Part shown: positions 55,123 to 64,000 of the stretch, piece after piece
Layout: the number at the start of each line of letters is the position of its first letter
Position numbering within the stretch: position 1 is the first letter of the stretch
Origin: Candidatus Absconditabacterales bacterium
Lineage (GTDB): Bacteria; Patescibacteriota; Gracilibacteria; Absconditabacterales; Absconditicoccaceae
Length of the DNA stretch: 64,000 nt
Assembly (NCBI GenBank): GCA_023228925.1
Contig: JALOAF010000001.1
Span: 1-64,000 of the forward strand
Direction: 5' to 3'
Program-made: the position numbers and the translations under genes
The notes under the pieces: model-generated
The model's database searches: none
The model's input: the letters and a program-made list of their open reading frames with translations, nothing else
Told to the model about the DNA's origin: nothing

Positions 55123-57261
55123 ATGACAGTTACAAAAAAACAATTTCAAACAGTAGAATTTACTACTGAACTTGCTGCTAGAAAAATTTCCTTTGAAACT
55201 TGAAAACTAGCTATGCAGGCTGACAGTTCTATTAGACTACAGTATGGAGACAATGTGTTGCTATTTACTACTTGTATGGATAAAAATCCAAGAGAAGGTA
55301 CTGATTTTTTACCACTAATGATTGATTACAGAGAAAGTTATTCTGCAGCAGGTAGAATAGCATGAGCTTTATATAGGAGAAGAGAGTGAAAAGCATCAGA
55401 GGCAGCTACTCTTTATGCTAGAATGTCTGATAGAGCATTGAGGCCAATGTTTCCAAAAGGTATGATAAATAGTATTGTTCTTTCAGTTACACCTTTGGCT
55501 TTAGATCATACAATGGATATGGATGTTTCCAATATTATTTGATCCTCAGTATCTATTATGGCAGCATGAATACCATTTGACGGTCCTGTATGAGCAGTGC
55601 AAATTTGATACAAAGATGGGCAGTTTTTAGTAAATCCTACTAGAGAAGAGCTTGATGCAGGAATATTAAACTTATTGTTAGCTGGTAAAAAATGATCAAT
55701 TAATATGATAGAGTGTGGAGCCAATGAAGTATCAGAAGATGTATTGAAACAGGCATTTGTTTTATGACAACAAGAAATAGATAAATCTTGTGATATTCAA
55801 CTAGAGTTCTTAAACAAACTAAATATCCAAAAGCGAGAAGTTGTGTTCAACAAACCTTGAGAAGAAGTAAAATCTTTTATTTCAGATTTTATGACTCAAG
55901 ATAAATTAGATTCTTTGACATGAAATACAAAAGTTCCATTCAATCTATTGTTTTCTCAATATGAAAAAGAAGTTTTGGATTTAGCTAAAGAAAAAATAGA
56001 AGATCCAGACAATCAAGAATTTACAGAAAGTAAGGTGAAAATGTGATTTTTTGAAGTAATAAAAGATTTTATTAGAAATCGTACTATAGATACATGAGTT
56101 AGGCTTGATAATAGAAATATGTATGATATTAGACCCTTATTTTGTGAGGTAGATAATTTACCAAAAGTTCATGGAGCAGGTCTTTTTTGGAGGTGAGATA
56201 CACAAGTTTTGACGACGACTACTTTGTGATGACCAAAAGATTATCTTGTTTATGATGATATGGAAAACGACAATGTTCAACAAAGATATTTTCATCATTA
56301 CAATTTTCCTCCTTTTTCTGTATGAGAGGCTAATACAATTAGATTTGTATGAAGAAGAGAAATTGGACACGGAAAGTTAGCAGAAAAAGCATTGATGCCT
56401 ATGATACCTTCCAAAGAAGAATTCCCTTATAGTATTAGAACAGTTTCTGAATGTATGTCCTCTGGTTGATCAACTTCAATGGCTTCTGTTTGTGGTTCAA
56501 CTTTATCTTTGATGGATGCAGGAGTTCCTTTAAAAAAACCAGTAGCAGGAATCGCTATGTGATTGATGACAAAAAATACTGATGGAGATGATATTTCAAA
56601 ATATGTTATTTTAAATGATTTACAATGAACAGAAGATTTTACTGGAGATATGGATTTTAAAGTAGCAGGTACTAGAGAAGGAGTTACAGCAATTCAATTG
56701 GATACAAAACTTAAATGACTTACTATGGAAATAGTTCATGAAACTGTTTCTAGAGCTATTCAGTGATACAATGAAATTATGGACATTATGATGGAAACTA
56801 TTCCAAGTAGTAGAACACAAGTGAAAGAATCTGCTCCAAAAATTAGAGTATTCAAAATAAATCCAGAAAAGGTAAAGGAAGTAATTGGAAAATGAGGTGA
56901 TGTCATAAATCAAATTATTGAAGATTGTGATGGAATTAAAATAGATTTTGAGGATGATGGTACTTGTTTTTTGACTCATCCAGATCAAGCTATGATAGAA
57001 AAAGCTGAAAAAATTATATTAGAAATAGCTACAGATTTAGAGGTTTGACAATCTTTTGAAGCTAAAATATCTAGAATAGAAGACTATGGGTTGTTTTTAG
57101 ATTTGCCAAAAGGGAAAAGATGACTTTGTCATATTTCTGATTTATGACAAAGATTTGATGGTTGACTAGAAAAACATTTCAAAATATGACAGTTGATGAA
57201 TGTGACAATAAAAGAAATCGACAATATGTGAAGGATAAAGGTTAAAAGAAAATTAGCTTAA
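55123..57261 (+). CDS. pnp: Polynucleotide phosphorylase
   Basis: Trimeric 3'-5' phosphorolytic exoribonuclease of RNA decay. The 712 residues comprise the first RNase PH domain (LRYGDNV-like [12 protein letters not shown], then GRIAGALYRRE-type text), the helical linker, the catalytic second RNase PH domain ([20 protein letters not shown]-like [27 protein letters not shown]), a KH domain (about 582-640: [18 protein letters not shown]) and an S1 domain (about 645-712: [17 protein letters not shown]). Length and order are canonical. Many essential glycines are TGA. A terminator follows. Confidence 0.95.
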
Positions 57262-57274
57262 TATTAACCAATAA

Positions 57275-57490
57275 CTATTTACAAAAAAAGCTGAATACAA
57301 AAAAGGGAGGTCAAAATGCCTCCTTTTTTTTATTTCTATGTATTCGTCTATAAATAGGTTTCCTCAAATTTTTATGAAGAACCTTTCCCATTTTCATTGT
57401 TCTCACCATTCTATTCAATAGTGTGTTGTTTACACCAAGATACCTTTGTCCTAATATAGGATCATAGGTAAAAATCAAAATCTGTTCCAT
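57275..57490 (-). CDS. Possible small basic protein (uncertain)
   Basis: The 71-residue frame starts MEQILIFTYDPILGQRYLGVN and is rich in Arg/Lys (MVRTMKMGKVLHKNLRKPIYRRI). It reads through the terminator after pnp and ends at TAG 57275. The first 50 codons look coding-like; the tail inside the terminator does not. It lies just downstream of the DUF84 gene on the same strand. Confidence 0.35.
57299..57330. terminator. Terminator after pnp
   Basis: AAAAAAGGGAGG, loop, CCTCC and eight T: a strong hairpin with A- and T-runs on both sides, usable in both directions. Confidence 0.88.
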
Positions 57491-57522
57491 AATTTTTTTG
57501 TTTTAATTAGTATTATATTTTT

Positions 57523-58059
57523 TTATTTAAATAATTTATTAAAAAACGGAGCTATAGCAGCTTGTGTACTAATTTTAAAAGAATCTGCTCTAGTAATCAT
57601 ATCGTCTGATAGCTCTCCAAAGGTTCCATTATTGCTTCTAACTTCATCTTTATTTGTAAGCTTATTAATTACATCGCTTAAGTCGCCTTTATTTTTGTAG
57701 AGTTCGTATTGAATCTTTTCTGGAATTTCTATCATTGGAGAGAATCAATAATATCAAATTCAATCTTTGTTTTCTATGTATGTTGCTCAAAATAAAAAAT
57801 ATTTTTTTCAGATTTTACTAGTTCATCATTCCAATCATATATAAAAATCTGCATTTTCTACTTCTTTTTTCAAATTTTCCACTCTATTTTTTGCTCATAA
57901 CATTACTTCTTCTATACTAAGTGGCATATCTGAAACATTTGATTCAGTTTTTTTAGCCTCATATCTAATATATTGTCATTGAAAGTAAGGACAGTTTTGA
58001 AGGGCTAATTCTACTGCATCTAGCTTTGGTTTTCTAAGTGATCAAATTGCAATTAGCAT
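57523..58059 (-). CDS. DUF84-type inosine/xanthosine triphosphatase
   Basis: The 178-residue protein starts MLIAIGSLRKPKLDAVELAL, matching the N-terminal substrate loop of YjjX/DUF84 NTPases (GSTNPVKIEAV-type). It also contains PLSIEEVMLGAKNR (PIGDEETxxGAxNR-like) and DMITRADSFKISTQAAIAPF, the family C-terminal block (…r…qA…a…pf). It would remove damaged purine NTPs. Two TGA-Gly codons fall at family glycines. It is just downstream of pheS on the same strand (gap 74 bp). Confidence 0.75.
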
Positions 58060-58133
58060 AATAAAATGATTTGTAAATTAAATAATTTCTAAATTTTGTG
58101 AAGCTGTAAGTAGTAATTGTTGATTTATTTGAC

Positions 58134-59150
58134 CTAAAAACTTTTAACAAATCTCAAGTCTCCATTTGTAAAATATCTAATATCTTTGATTCCATATCTA
58201 ATTGCAGCTAATCTACTTATTCATATTCCAAAAGCAAATCATGATCGTTGTTCTGGATCTACTCATCATTCTTTTAATACATTTGGATGAATCATTCCAG
58301 CACCCAAAAGTTCTATTCGATTAGATTTGGAAGTATCTCAAGTTTTTGGATCTATAATATCATATCTTGCGTCTATTTCAAAGCCTGGCTCCACAAAAGG
58401 AAAATGACAAGGTCTCATTCTAGTTTCTACCTTTCTTCAAATTATAGCTGAAAGTAAAGTTGTAATATAGTTTTTGAAATGAGCTATACTTATATCTTTA
58501 TCTATATATATTCATTCAATATATTGAAACATAACATCATGAGTAGCATCCATATCATCAAATCTATAACATCTACCAGGAGAAACAAGTTTTAATGGTA
58601 CTCAATATTTTTGAATGTCTTGTACCTGATGTGCAGAATTGTGAGTTCTAAATACAAAATTTTCTCAATCTGGACTTTGTTCTTCTAGATATATAGTATC
58701 ATGTGTTTCTGTAGCGGGATGAGATAGGGGTATGTTTACAGAAGCAAAATTTTCATATTTTGTTACTATTTCGTGACCATAATCTATGGTAAATCACATA
58801 TTTTGAGCTATTTTTTCTAGATCTCTTCTAGTTTTTGCAAGCAAACTAAAATGTCATCATTCATATTTTTTTGCATTTACAGAAATGTCTACAATATCTT
58901 TTGACAATTGTAGATTGATCTCTAAAATTGAAATTTCATTCTCTTTTTTAGAATACTCTTCATTAAGTTTAGTTTTGATTTCAGAGAGCTTTGCTCACAA
59001 TATTTTTTTCTCCTCAATACTCGCATCTTTCATTTTGGAAAACTCTTCGTTTAACAATCATTTTTTAGATAAATATTTTTGAAAAAAATTTTCTAATTTT
59101 TCTTTTGTATCAACTAAACTTAATTCTTCTAAAACTTGATTTAAATCCAT
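58134..59150 (-). CDS. pheS: Phenylalanyl-tRNA synthetase alpha subunit
   Basis: A 338-residue class II synthetase subunit. The N-terminal coiled coil (1-80) is followed by HPATETHDTIYLE, motif 2 (FRTHNSAHQVQ; VSPGRCYRFDDMDATHDVMFQYIEG), PFVEPGFEIDARY and motif 3 [24 protein letters not shown]. It needs PheT, which is not adjacent here. Many glycines are TGA, including those of motif 3. ATG at 59150 gives the canonical MDLNQVLEEL start. Confidence 0.95.
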
Positions 59151-59235
59151 AATGAATAATTAAACAATAAAAAAACAATTAAAACATTTAAAATATGTTT
59201 ATTGTTTTATATTCATTTTTCAATTGCTTTTAGAT

Positions 59236-59263
59236 TTGACTTTTTGTGTTATATGTTTATAGT
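59236..59263 (+). promoter_or_regulatory. Promoter-like sequence
   Basis: TTGACT (59236-59241), 16-nt spacer, TATAGT (59258-59263), 28 bp before the ATG at 59291. Confidence 0.6.
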
Positions 59264-59290
59264 CTAAGTTAGAAACAAAAAAAGATAAAG

Positions 59291-59668
59291 ATGAGACAAA
59301 AAAAGATTTTCATTCTAGTTGGCTGGTTACATATAGACAAAGAGATTGTCTTTGAAGTTTTTAACAGTGAGTTTGAAAACTGTAGATGTCGATTTATTTC
59401 CAACTATCATTATCTACAAAAAAAATTCAACTATTGGAACTTCACGAACGAGAAAATAGCTGCTATTTTTATTGGCCCTGTACCACATAAAACAGCAGCT
59501 GGAGATTGTAATTCTATGGCTTCTGAGCTTGTTATTGCAAATTCTCCAACCCCAGTCTTTGTTTGTAAAAATAAAGCTGGAGTTTTGAAGTTTACTAAGA
59601 CATCTATAAAAAAATCAATATCAGATTATAAAAAACATATAAAAAAGTCTGATATTAATAGCCAATAA
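59291..59668 (+). CDS. Small protein of unknown function
   Basis: A 125-residue soluble protein, aromatic and Cys-containing in the first half (FENCRCRFISNYHYLQ), with IAAIFIGPVPHKTAAGDCNSM and SELVIANSPTPVFVC in the second half, which has a Rossmann-like beta-alpha rhythm. No family is recognised. It contains no TGA, but with only four glycines that is weak evidence of anything. It has its own promoter and terminator, so it is a single-gene unit. Confidence 0.7.
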   Translation: MRQKKIFILVGWLHIDKEIVFEVFNSEFENCRCRFISNYHYLQKKFNYWNFTNEKIAAIFIGPVPHKTAAGDCNSMASELVIANSPTPVFVCKNKAGVLKFTKTSIKKSISDYKKHIKKSDINSQ

Positions 59669-59669
59669 G

Positions 59670-59702
59670 AAAAAGTCCTTAATTATATTTCGGACTTTTT
59701 TT
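59670..59702 (+). terminator. Terminator
   Basis: AAAAAGTCC, 13-nt loop, GGACTTTTT plus T-run, directly after the stop codon at 59668. Confidence 0.9.
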
Positions 59703-59774
59703 GTTTATTCAATATATTTTATTCCTTGTTTTTAATGTTTGTCAAACCAACTTGTAGTACAAAATGTTTTTTTT

Positions 59775-59803
59775 TTGCAATATTTCTCTTTTGCTATTAT
59801 AAT
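59775..59803 (+). promoter_or_regulatory. Promoter-like sequence for the FtsE-like gene
   Basis: TTGCAA (59775-59780), 17-nt spacer, TATAAT (59798-59803), 36 bp before the ATG at 59839. Confidence 0.65.
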
Positions 59804-59838
59804 TGAATATAATTATATTTATTAATAATAAATTTATT

Positions 59839-60510
59839 ATGGACAAACAAACTCATAATTTGCTAATCAATGTTGATAATCTTACTCGAGGCTTTGGAGA
59901 TACACCAGAACTTTTGTTTGATAGATTCAACTTTTCTTTGTATAAATGAGATTTTACAGTATTAATGTGAAGATCTGGGAGATGAAAAACAACATTTTCT
60001 AAATTTTTAACATGAAAACTAAAAGCTCCAAGAAAATCAATTTATTATAAAATGTCAGATCTTGCTTCTTTTTCTGACAAAGAAATTCAAGCTTATAGAA
60101 GAGAACTTTGATTGATTTTTCAGAATTCCAAGCTCTTAAAATCTCTAAGTGTAAGAGATAATATTATCTATCCTTTGAAAATATATGGCATGGGAGATGC
60201 AACGATAGAAGCAAAATATGCTAGGGTTAGGAGAGAATTAGATTTGATAAATATTGAAGATAGAGAAATAGCAAGACTTAGCTGATGAGAAAGGCAGTTG
60301 GTAAATATGGCAAGAGCAATTATTCATGATCCAGAATTTATTATAGCAGATGAACCAACAGGGAATTTAGATCGGGAAAACACTCAAAAAATAGCTGATA
60401 TTTTAATAAAATTTCACAAAGAGTGAAAAACAATACTTTTGTTTACACATGATATTCACCTGCTTAATTATATAAAAAGCTCAATCAATGTTAACTTATT
60501 TAAACTTTAA
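59839..60510 (+). CDS. ABC transporter ATP-binding protein, FtsE/LolD-like
   Basis: A 223-residue ATPase. Walker A is GRSGRGKTT (about residues 48-56) with TGA at its first and last glycines. The Q-loop is LIFQNSKLL, the signature LSGGERQLVNMARAI (both signature glycines are TGA), Walker B FIIADEPTGNLD, and the H-loop LFTHD. The DEPTGNLD text and short length fit the FtsE/LolD/MacB group. FtsE would act with FtsX at the divisome, but no permease gene follows, so the partner is elsewhere. Followed 15 bp later by an unknown gene. Confidence 0.87.
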
Positions 60511-60525
60511 TAAAAAAAAATAGAT

Positions 60526-60987
60526 ATGAACAAAAAAGATATATTAAAAGAGCAAATAATTGATGAAATATCAAAAATAGATATTGCATGATATTTAAAA
60601 GAGGAAATCGAAAAAACTTTATGATATTTTCATTATTATAAATTAAAAAATATTCATAAAAATATTGATTTTTTAAAAGATTACTTATTTTTTCTAGACC
60701 AAAAAAACTATAAACAAATGGACTTATTACAATGTGATTGTGATATGGAAATAGAGGTTGCTGGACATGATGTATATTATTATATTTCTCAAAAATGATT
60801 AGATTTTGTTTGAGAAAAAAAGATTAAACAAAAAATTTGGCAAAATGATTTTAGCTTAAACTCTATAATGTTGGGGGTTAAAGGCTTTTTACTTTTAACT
60901 ATGGATGAATTTTGTAATGCTAGTCCTGTAAGACTATCTATTAGTAAAGTACTATGGGATAAAGAAATGGCAGTAAATAAAAGTTAA
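60526..60987 (+). CDS. Soluble protein of unknown function
   Basis: A 153-residue protein. The N-terminal half is helical (MNKKDILKEQIIDEISKIDI). The middle has QCDCDMEIEVAGHDVYYYI-like text and the end KGFLLLTMDEFCNASPVRL. No motif is recognised. It is probably co-transcribed with the FtsE-like ATPase (15-bp gap). Four TGA-Gly codons confirm native code use. No signal or membrane segments. Confidence 0.65.
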
Positions 60988-61011
60988 TCTAAAACAAATT
61001 ATTACAATAAT

Positions 61012-61037
61012 AAAATGATTTATAGAAATCATTTTTT
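61012..61037 (+). terminator. Terminator before topA
   Basis: AAAATGATTT-ATAG-AAATCATTTTTT, 25 bp after the preceding stop codon. Confidence 0.8.
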
Positions 61038-61264
61038 ATAATTAATTATAATACTTTTTTCATATTTTTTTCTGTGTAAAACATAAGTTGATTGCTTAAG
61101 AAAATAAAAGCACTTTCTTATTATACTGAGATTTATACTTTTGGACAACAAAGCAATTTAACTATGTTTTTACATTTTAATATTCTTGTCCTTGAAATTA
61201 GTGATAGCATTTATAACATACAAGATATTTATGGAAGAAAAATATTTATAAACAAATCAACCTA

Positions 61265-63541
61265 ATGGCTAAAAATCTAGTTATAGTAGAATCTCCTGCA
61301 AAATCAGAAACTATCAAAAAAATACTAGGAAATGATTTTGAAGTAAAAGCATCTTATGGACATGTGGTAGACCTGCCACAAAAAAGCTTGTGAGTAGATG
61401 TGCAAAACAATTTTAAACCAACATATGAAGTTAGCCCTGACAAAAAGAAAACCATATCTGAACTAAAAAAACATGCAAAACAGGCTGAAAAAGTATGGAT
61501 TGCAACTGATGAAGATCGTGAATGAGAGGCCATTGGACGACATGTAGCAAATGAATTATGACTTGATATCAAAAATACAGATAGGATAGTTTTTCATGAA
61601 ATTACAAAAAAAGCGATAGAACATGCTGTGGCAAATCCTAGGACAATAGATATGAATCTTGTAGATGCACAGCAAGCTAGAAGAGTTTTGGATCGTCTTG
61701 TTTGATTTGAATTATCTCCTGTGCTTTGGAAAAAAATTTCTAAAGGATTGTCGGCAGGTAGAGTACAGTCTGTGGCTGTTCGCTTGATTGTAGAAAGAGA
61801 AAGGGAAATAGAACAATTTAAATCAGATAATTTTTTTAGAACAGTTTGAACTTTTGTCTGAGATTCAAAACAAAATTTTAATGCTACATTAAATGCTGAT
61901 TTCAAAAAAATAGAAGATGTGAAATCTTTTTTGGAATTGTGTAAAAGCTCTGAGTTTCAAGTTTTTAGTGTAGAAACTAAGCCTGGCAAAAAAACTCCAT
62001 CGGCTCCATTTACAACTTCTACACTACAACAAGAAGCAAGTAGAAAATTATGATTTTCTGTTTCTCGTACTATGCAAGTAGCTCAAAAATTGTATGAAGC
62101 ATGACATATTACCTATATGAGAACTGATTCTGTAAATTTATCGCAAGATGCTATTTCTGCAGCACAAATAGAAATTACAAAAAACTATTGAAAAGAATAT
62201 TCAAATCCAACTGCATACAAATCTAAGTCAAAATGAGCTCAAGAAGCACATGAATGTATTAGACCAACACATATGGAAAATTCCATTGTATGAACAGATG
62301 TCTCACAAAAAAAGCTATACGAGTTGATTTGGAAAAGGACTATTGCTTCTCAAATGTCGCCAGCAAAAATAGAAAAAACAAAAGCAGTTTTGGATATTTC
62401 AAATAGCAAAAACAAATTTATTGCAGAATGAGAAGTGATCAAATTTGATGGTTTTTTAAAGGTTTACATAGAATCTTTGGACGATGAAAATGAAGAAAAC
62501 AATTCTATGTTACCAAAATTAACAGAATGAGAAAAATTGAATATGTTGGAAATTATTAGTACTGAAAAGTTTAAAAAACATCCAGCAAGATATACAGAAG
62601 CTAGTTTAGTAAAAGAATTGGAAAAACAATGAATTGGTCGCCCCTCTACCTATGCACCAACTATTTCTACAATACAAAAAAGATGATATGTTGTTTTAGA
62701 TAGTAGAGCTTGAGAAAAAAGAGATTATTCTGAACTGGTTTTGAAAAATAATGATATTTCAACTAATATCAAATCCCAAAATACTTGAGTAGAAAAAAAC
62801 AAATTATTTCCTACTGATGTTGGGAGAACAGTTACTGATTTTTTGATAGAAAATTTTAAAAATATTATGGATTATAGTTTTACGGCATCTGTAGAAGAAC
62901 AGTTTGATTTAATTGCATCTTGAGAAATTAAATGGGGCAAAATGCTGGAAGATTTTTATTGACCATTTCATAAAGACGTAATTAATGCTGAATGAACTGA
63001 AAGATTTAGTGGAGAAAGAATTTTGTGAACAGATCCAAAAACTTGAAAAACCGTTTTAGTGAGAATCGGTAGGTTTGGACCTCTTGTACAAATTTGAACA
63101 GCTGATGATGAAGATAAAAAATTTGCAAATATTCCTGTATGAAAAACTATTGAAACTATTGGCTTGGAGGAAGCTTTAGATTGTTTTAAACTTCCAAGAG
63201 AGATTGGAGAGTACGAATGAGAAATTATTGTGTCTGCAATATGAAGATTTGGTCCTTATGTGAAATACAAAGATTTATTTGTTTCTATTCCAAAAAGTTT
63301 GGAAACAGATCCAATGTCTATTAGTCTAGAACAGTCTATTGAACTCATAAAAGCAAAACAAGAAATAATTGCAAATAAATATATACATGAATTTGCTTAT
63401 GAATGAAAGAAAATTGAAGTTTTGAACGGACCATATTGACCATATATCAAATATGATAAAAAAAATTATAGAATTCCAAAATGATGAAAAGATGCCACAG
63501 ATTTGACTTTGGAAGATTGTCTGAAAATAATTAAAAAATAA
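61265..63541 (+). CDS. topA: DNA topoisomerase I
   Basis: Type IA topoisomerase that relaxes negative supercoils. The 758 residues have the toprim domain ([18 protein letters not shown] at the start; [20 protein letters not shown] near residue 80) and the active-site tyrosine in [13 protein letters not shown] near residue 286. Domain IV/II blocks follow: [49 protein letters not shown]. The C-terminal 190 residues carry three repeats with [20 protein letters not shown] and GPYGPYIKYD (TOPRIM C-terminal repeat type) instead of zinc fingers. Several catalytic-core glycines are TGA. Confidence 0.95.
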
Positions 63542-63660
63542 AAAAAATTGGAAACAAGCAACAACAAAATGATAAAAAAACAAAATGATAATTGTAAACT
63601 GTGCCTTGTACACTGTGAGTTGTATATTGCCAAAAAACTTTACAAAATTTATGAATTTTT

Positions 63661-64000
63661 ATGTTAAAACTACGATATGAATATTTCTCTGAATCTTACC
63701 CCAGATTTGGAGTATATAAGATTCAAGAATGAGAAAAAATTCAGCATCATATTTTGCATGAAAAATTTTCTAAAATAATTGATACTGCTTTTGAGGAAAA
63801 ACAGATTCAACACACATTTTTATTGGATGAAAGTAGATTTTCTTTTTTTAGATTTGATATTTTTTTGGAAATAGAGGATAATTTTTCTATACAAAAATTA
63901 CAAGAAATCACAAAAGAAAAAATGGAACAAATAGAATTACAACAAGGAATTCAATGAAAATTTCTTACAACATACATAGATAGTATTTTTGTAAATTGAG
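63661..64000 (+). CDS. Unknown gene, 5' part only
   Basis: The frame starts at ATG 63661 with MLKLRYEYFSESYPRFGVYK and is open to the window end (113 codons). It has acidic, aromatic beta/alpha text (HTFLLDESRFSFFRFDIFLEIEDN) and a helix QEITKEKMEQIELQQ. The start of a pilus or cell-division assembly protein is possible, but nothing is diagnostic. TGA is used in frame twice or more. Confidence 0.55.

Noticed and set aside
59291-59668. Lateral acquisition of the 125-residue gene because it has no TGA
   Set aside because: Only four glycines, so the absence of TGA is not informative.

Overview
The window reads as a chromosome segment of a Candidate Phyla Radiation bacterium that decodes UGA as glycine (translation table 25: Absconditabacteria/SR1 or Gracilibacteria/BD1-5). 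It is AT-rich. Dozens of conserved genes are open only if TGA is Gly, and TGA sits at invariant glycines: the P-loop of thymidylate kinase, the Walker A and SGGE(R/Q) motifs of an ABC ATPase, and the toprim region of topoisomerase I. Only TAA and TAG end genes. The standard table chops nearly every gene into fragments. Starts are mostly ATG preceded by AT-rich DNA with no clear Shine-Dalgarno.

Layout. 1-0.5 kb: broken transposase. 0.8-4.9 kb: tmk, a GT-B glycosyltransferase whose two domains are in swapped order, trmD, a DUF2103-like gene and prmC. 4.9-7.8 kb: secreted protein with PKD and thrombospondin-3-like calcium repeats. 8-11.6 kb: rimO, a Na+/Ca2+ exchanger and the C-terminal half of UvrB. 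11.7-27.9 kb: an envelope locus on the minus strand with a 4,900-residue exported protein, a small secreted protein and a VirB2-like membrane protein. 28.4-31 kb: hrcA, an unknown gene, a Nudix gene, a small ribosome-associated-like protein and greA. 31-34.7 kb: a membrane protein and an InlB-repeat/SLH surface protein. 35.3-40.7 kb: a conjugation-type ATPase with a C-terminal S1 domain and an L,D-transpeptidase. 40.8-41.2 kb: a small secreted protein without any TGA codon.

41.4-50.8 kb is an integrated mobile element: HUH replication protein, a small unknown protein, a complete type III restriction-modification pair (mod, res), a small ORF and a large serine recombinase. It ends in a 12-bp core shared with the 3' end of tRNA-Gly, into which it has inserted. 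The recombinase reading frame runs into that tRNA gene and takes its stop codon from it.

50.7-53.1 kb carries eleven tRNA genes, all on the minus strand, interleaved with a DUF502 membrane protein and rpsT. 53.2-64 kb is housekeeping: ndk, rpmE, a PH-like membrane protein, pnp, a DUF84-type NTPase, pheS, an FtsE-like ATPase, topA and the start of an unknown gene.

The observations I consider most novel are: (a) a 114-nt element present twice, in the leaders of two envelope genes, with a compensatory base change and a G.U-preserving change that support a structured minus-strand RNA; (b) the circularly permuted glycosyltransferase; (c) the leader of the type III restriction-modification operon, with mutually exclusive hairpins; and (d) the tRNA-Gly insertion that rewrites the C-terminus of the integrase.
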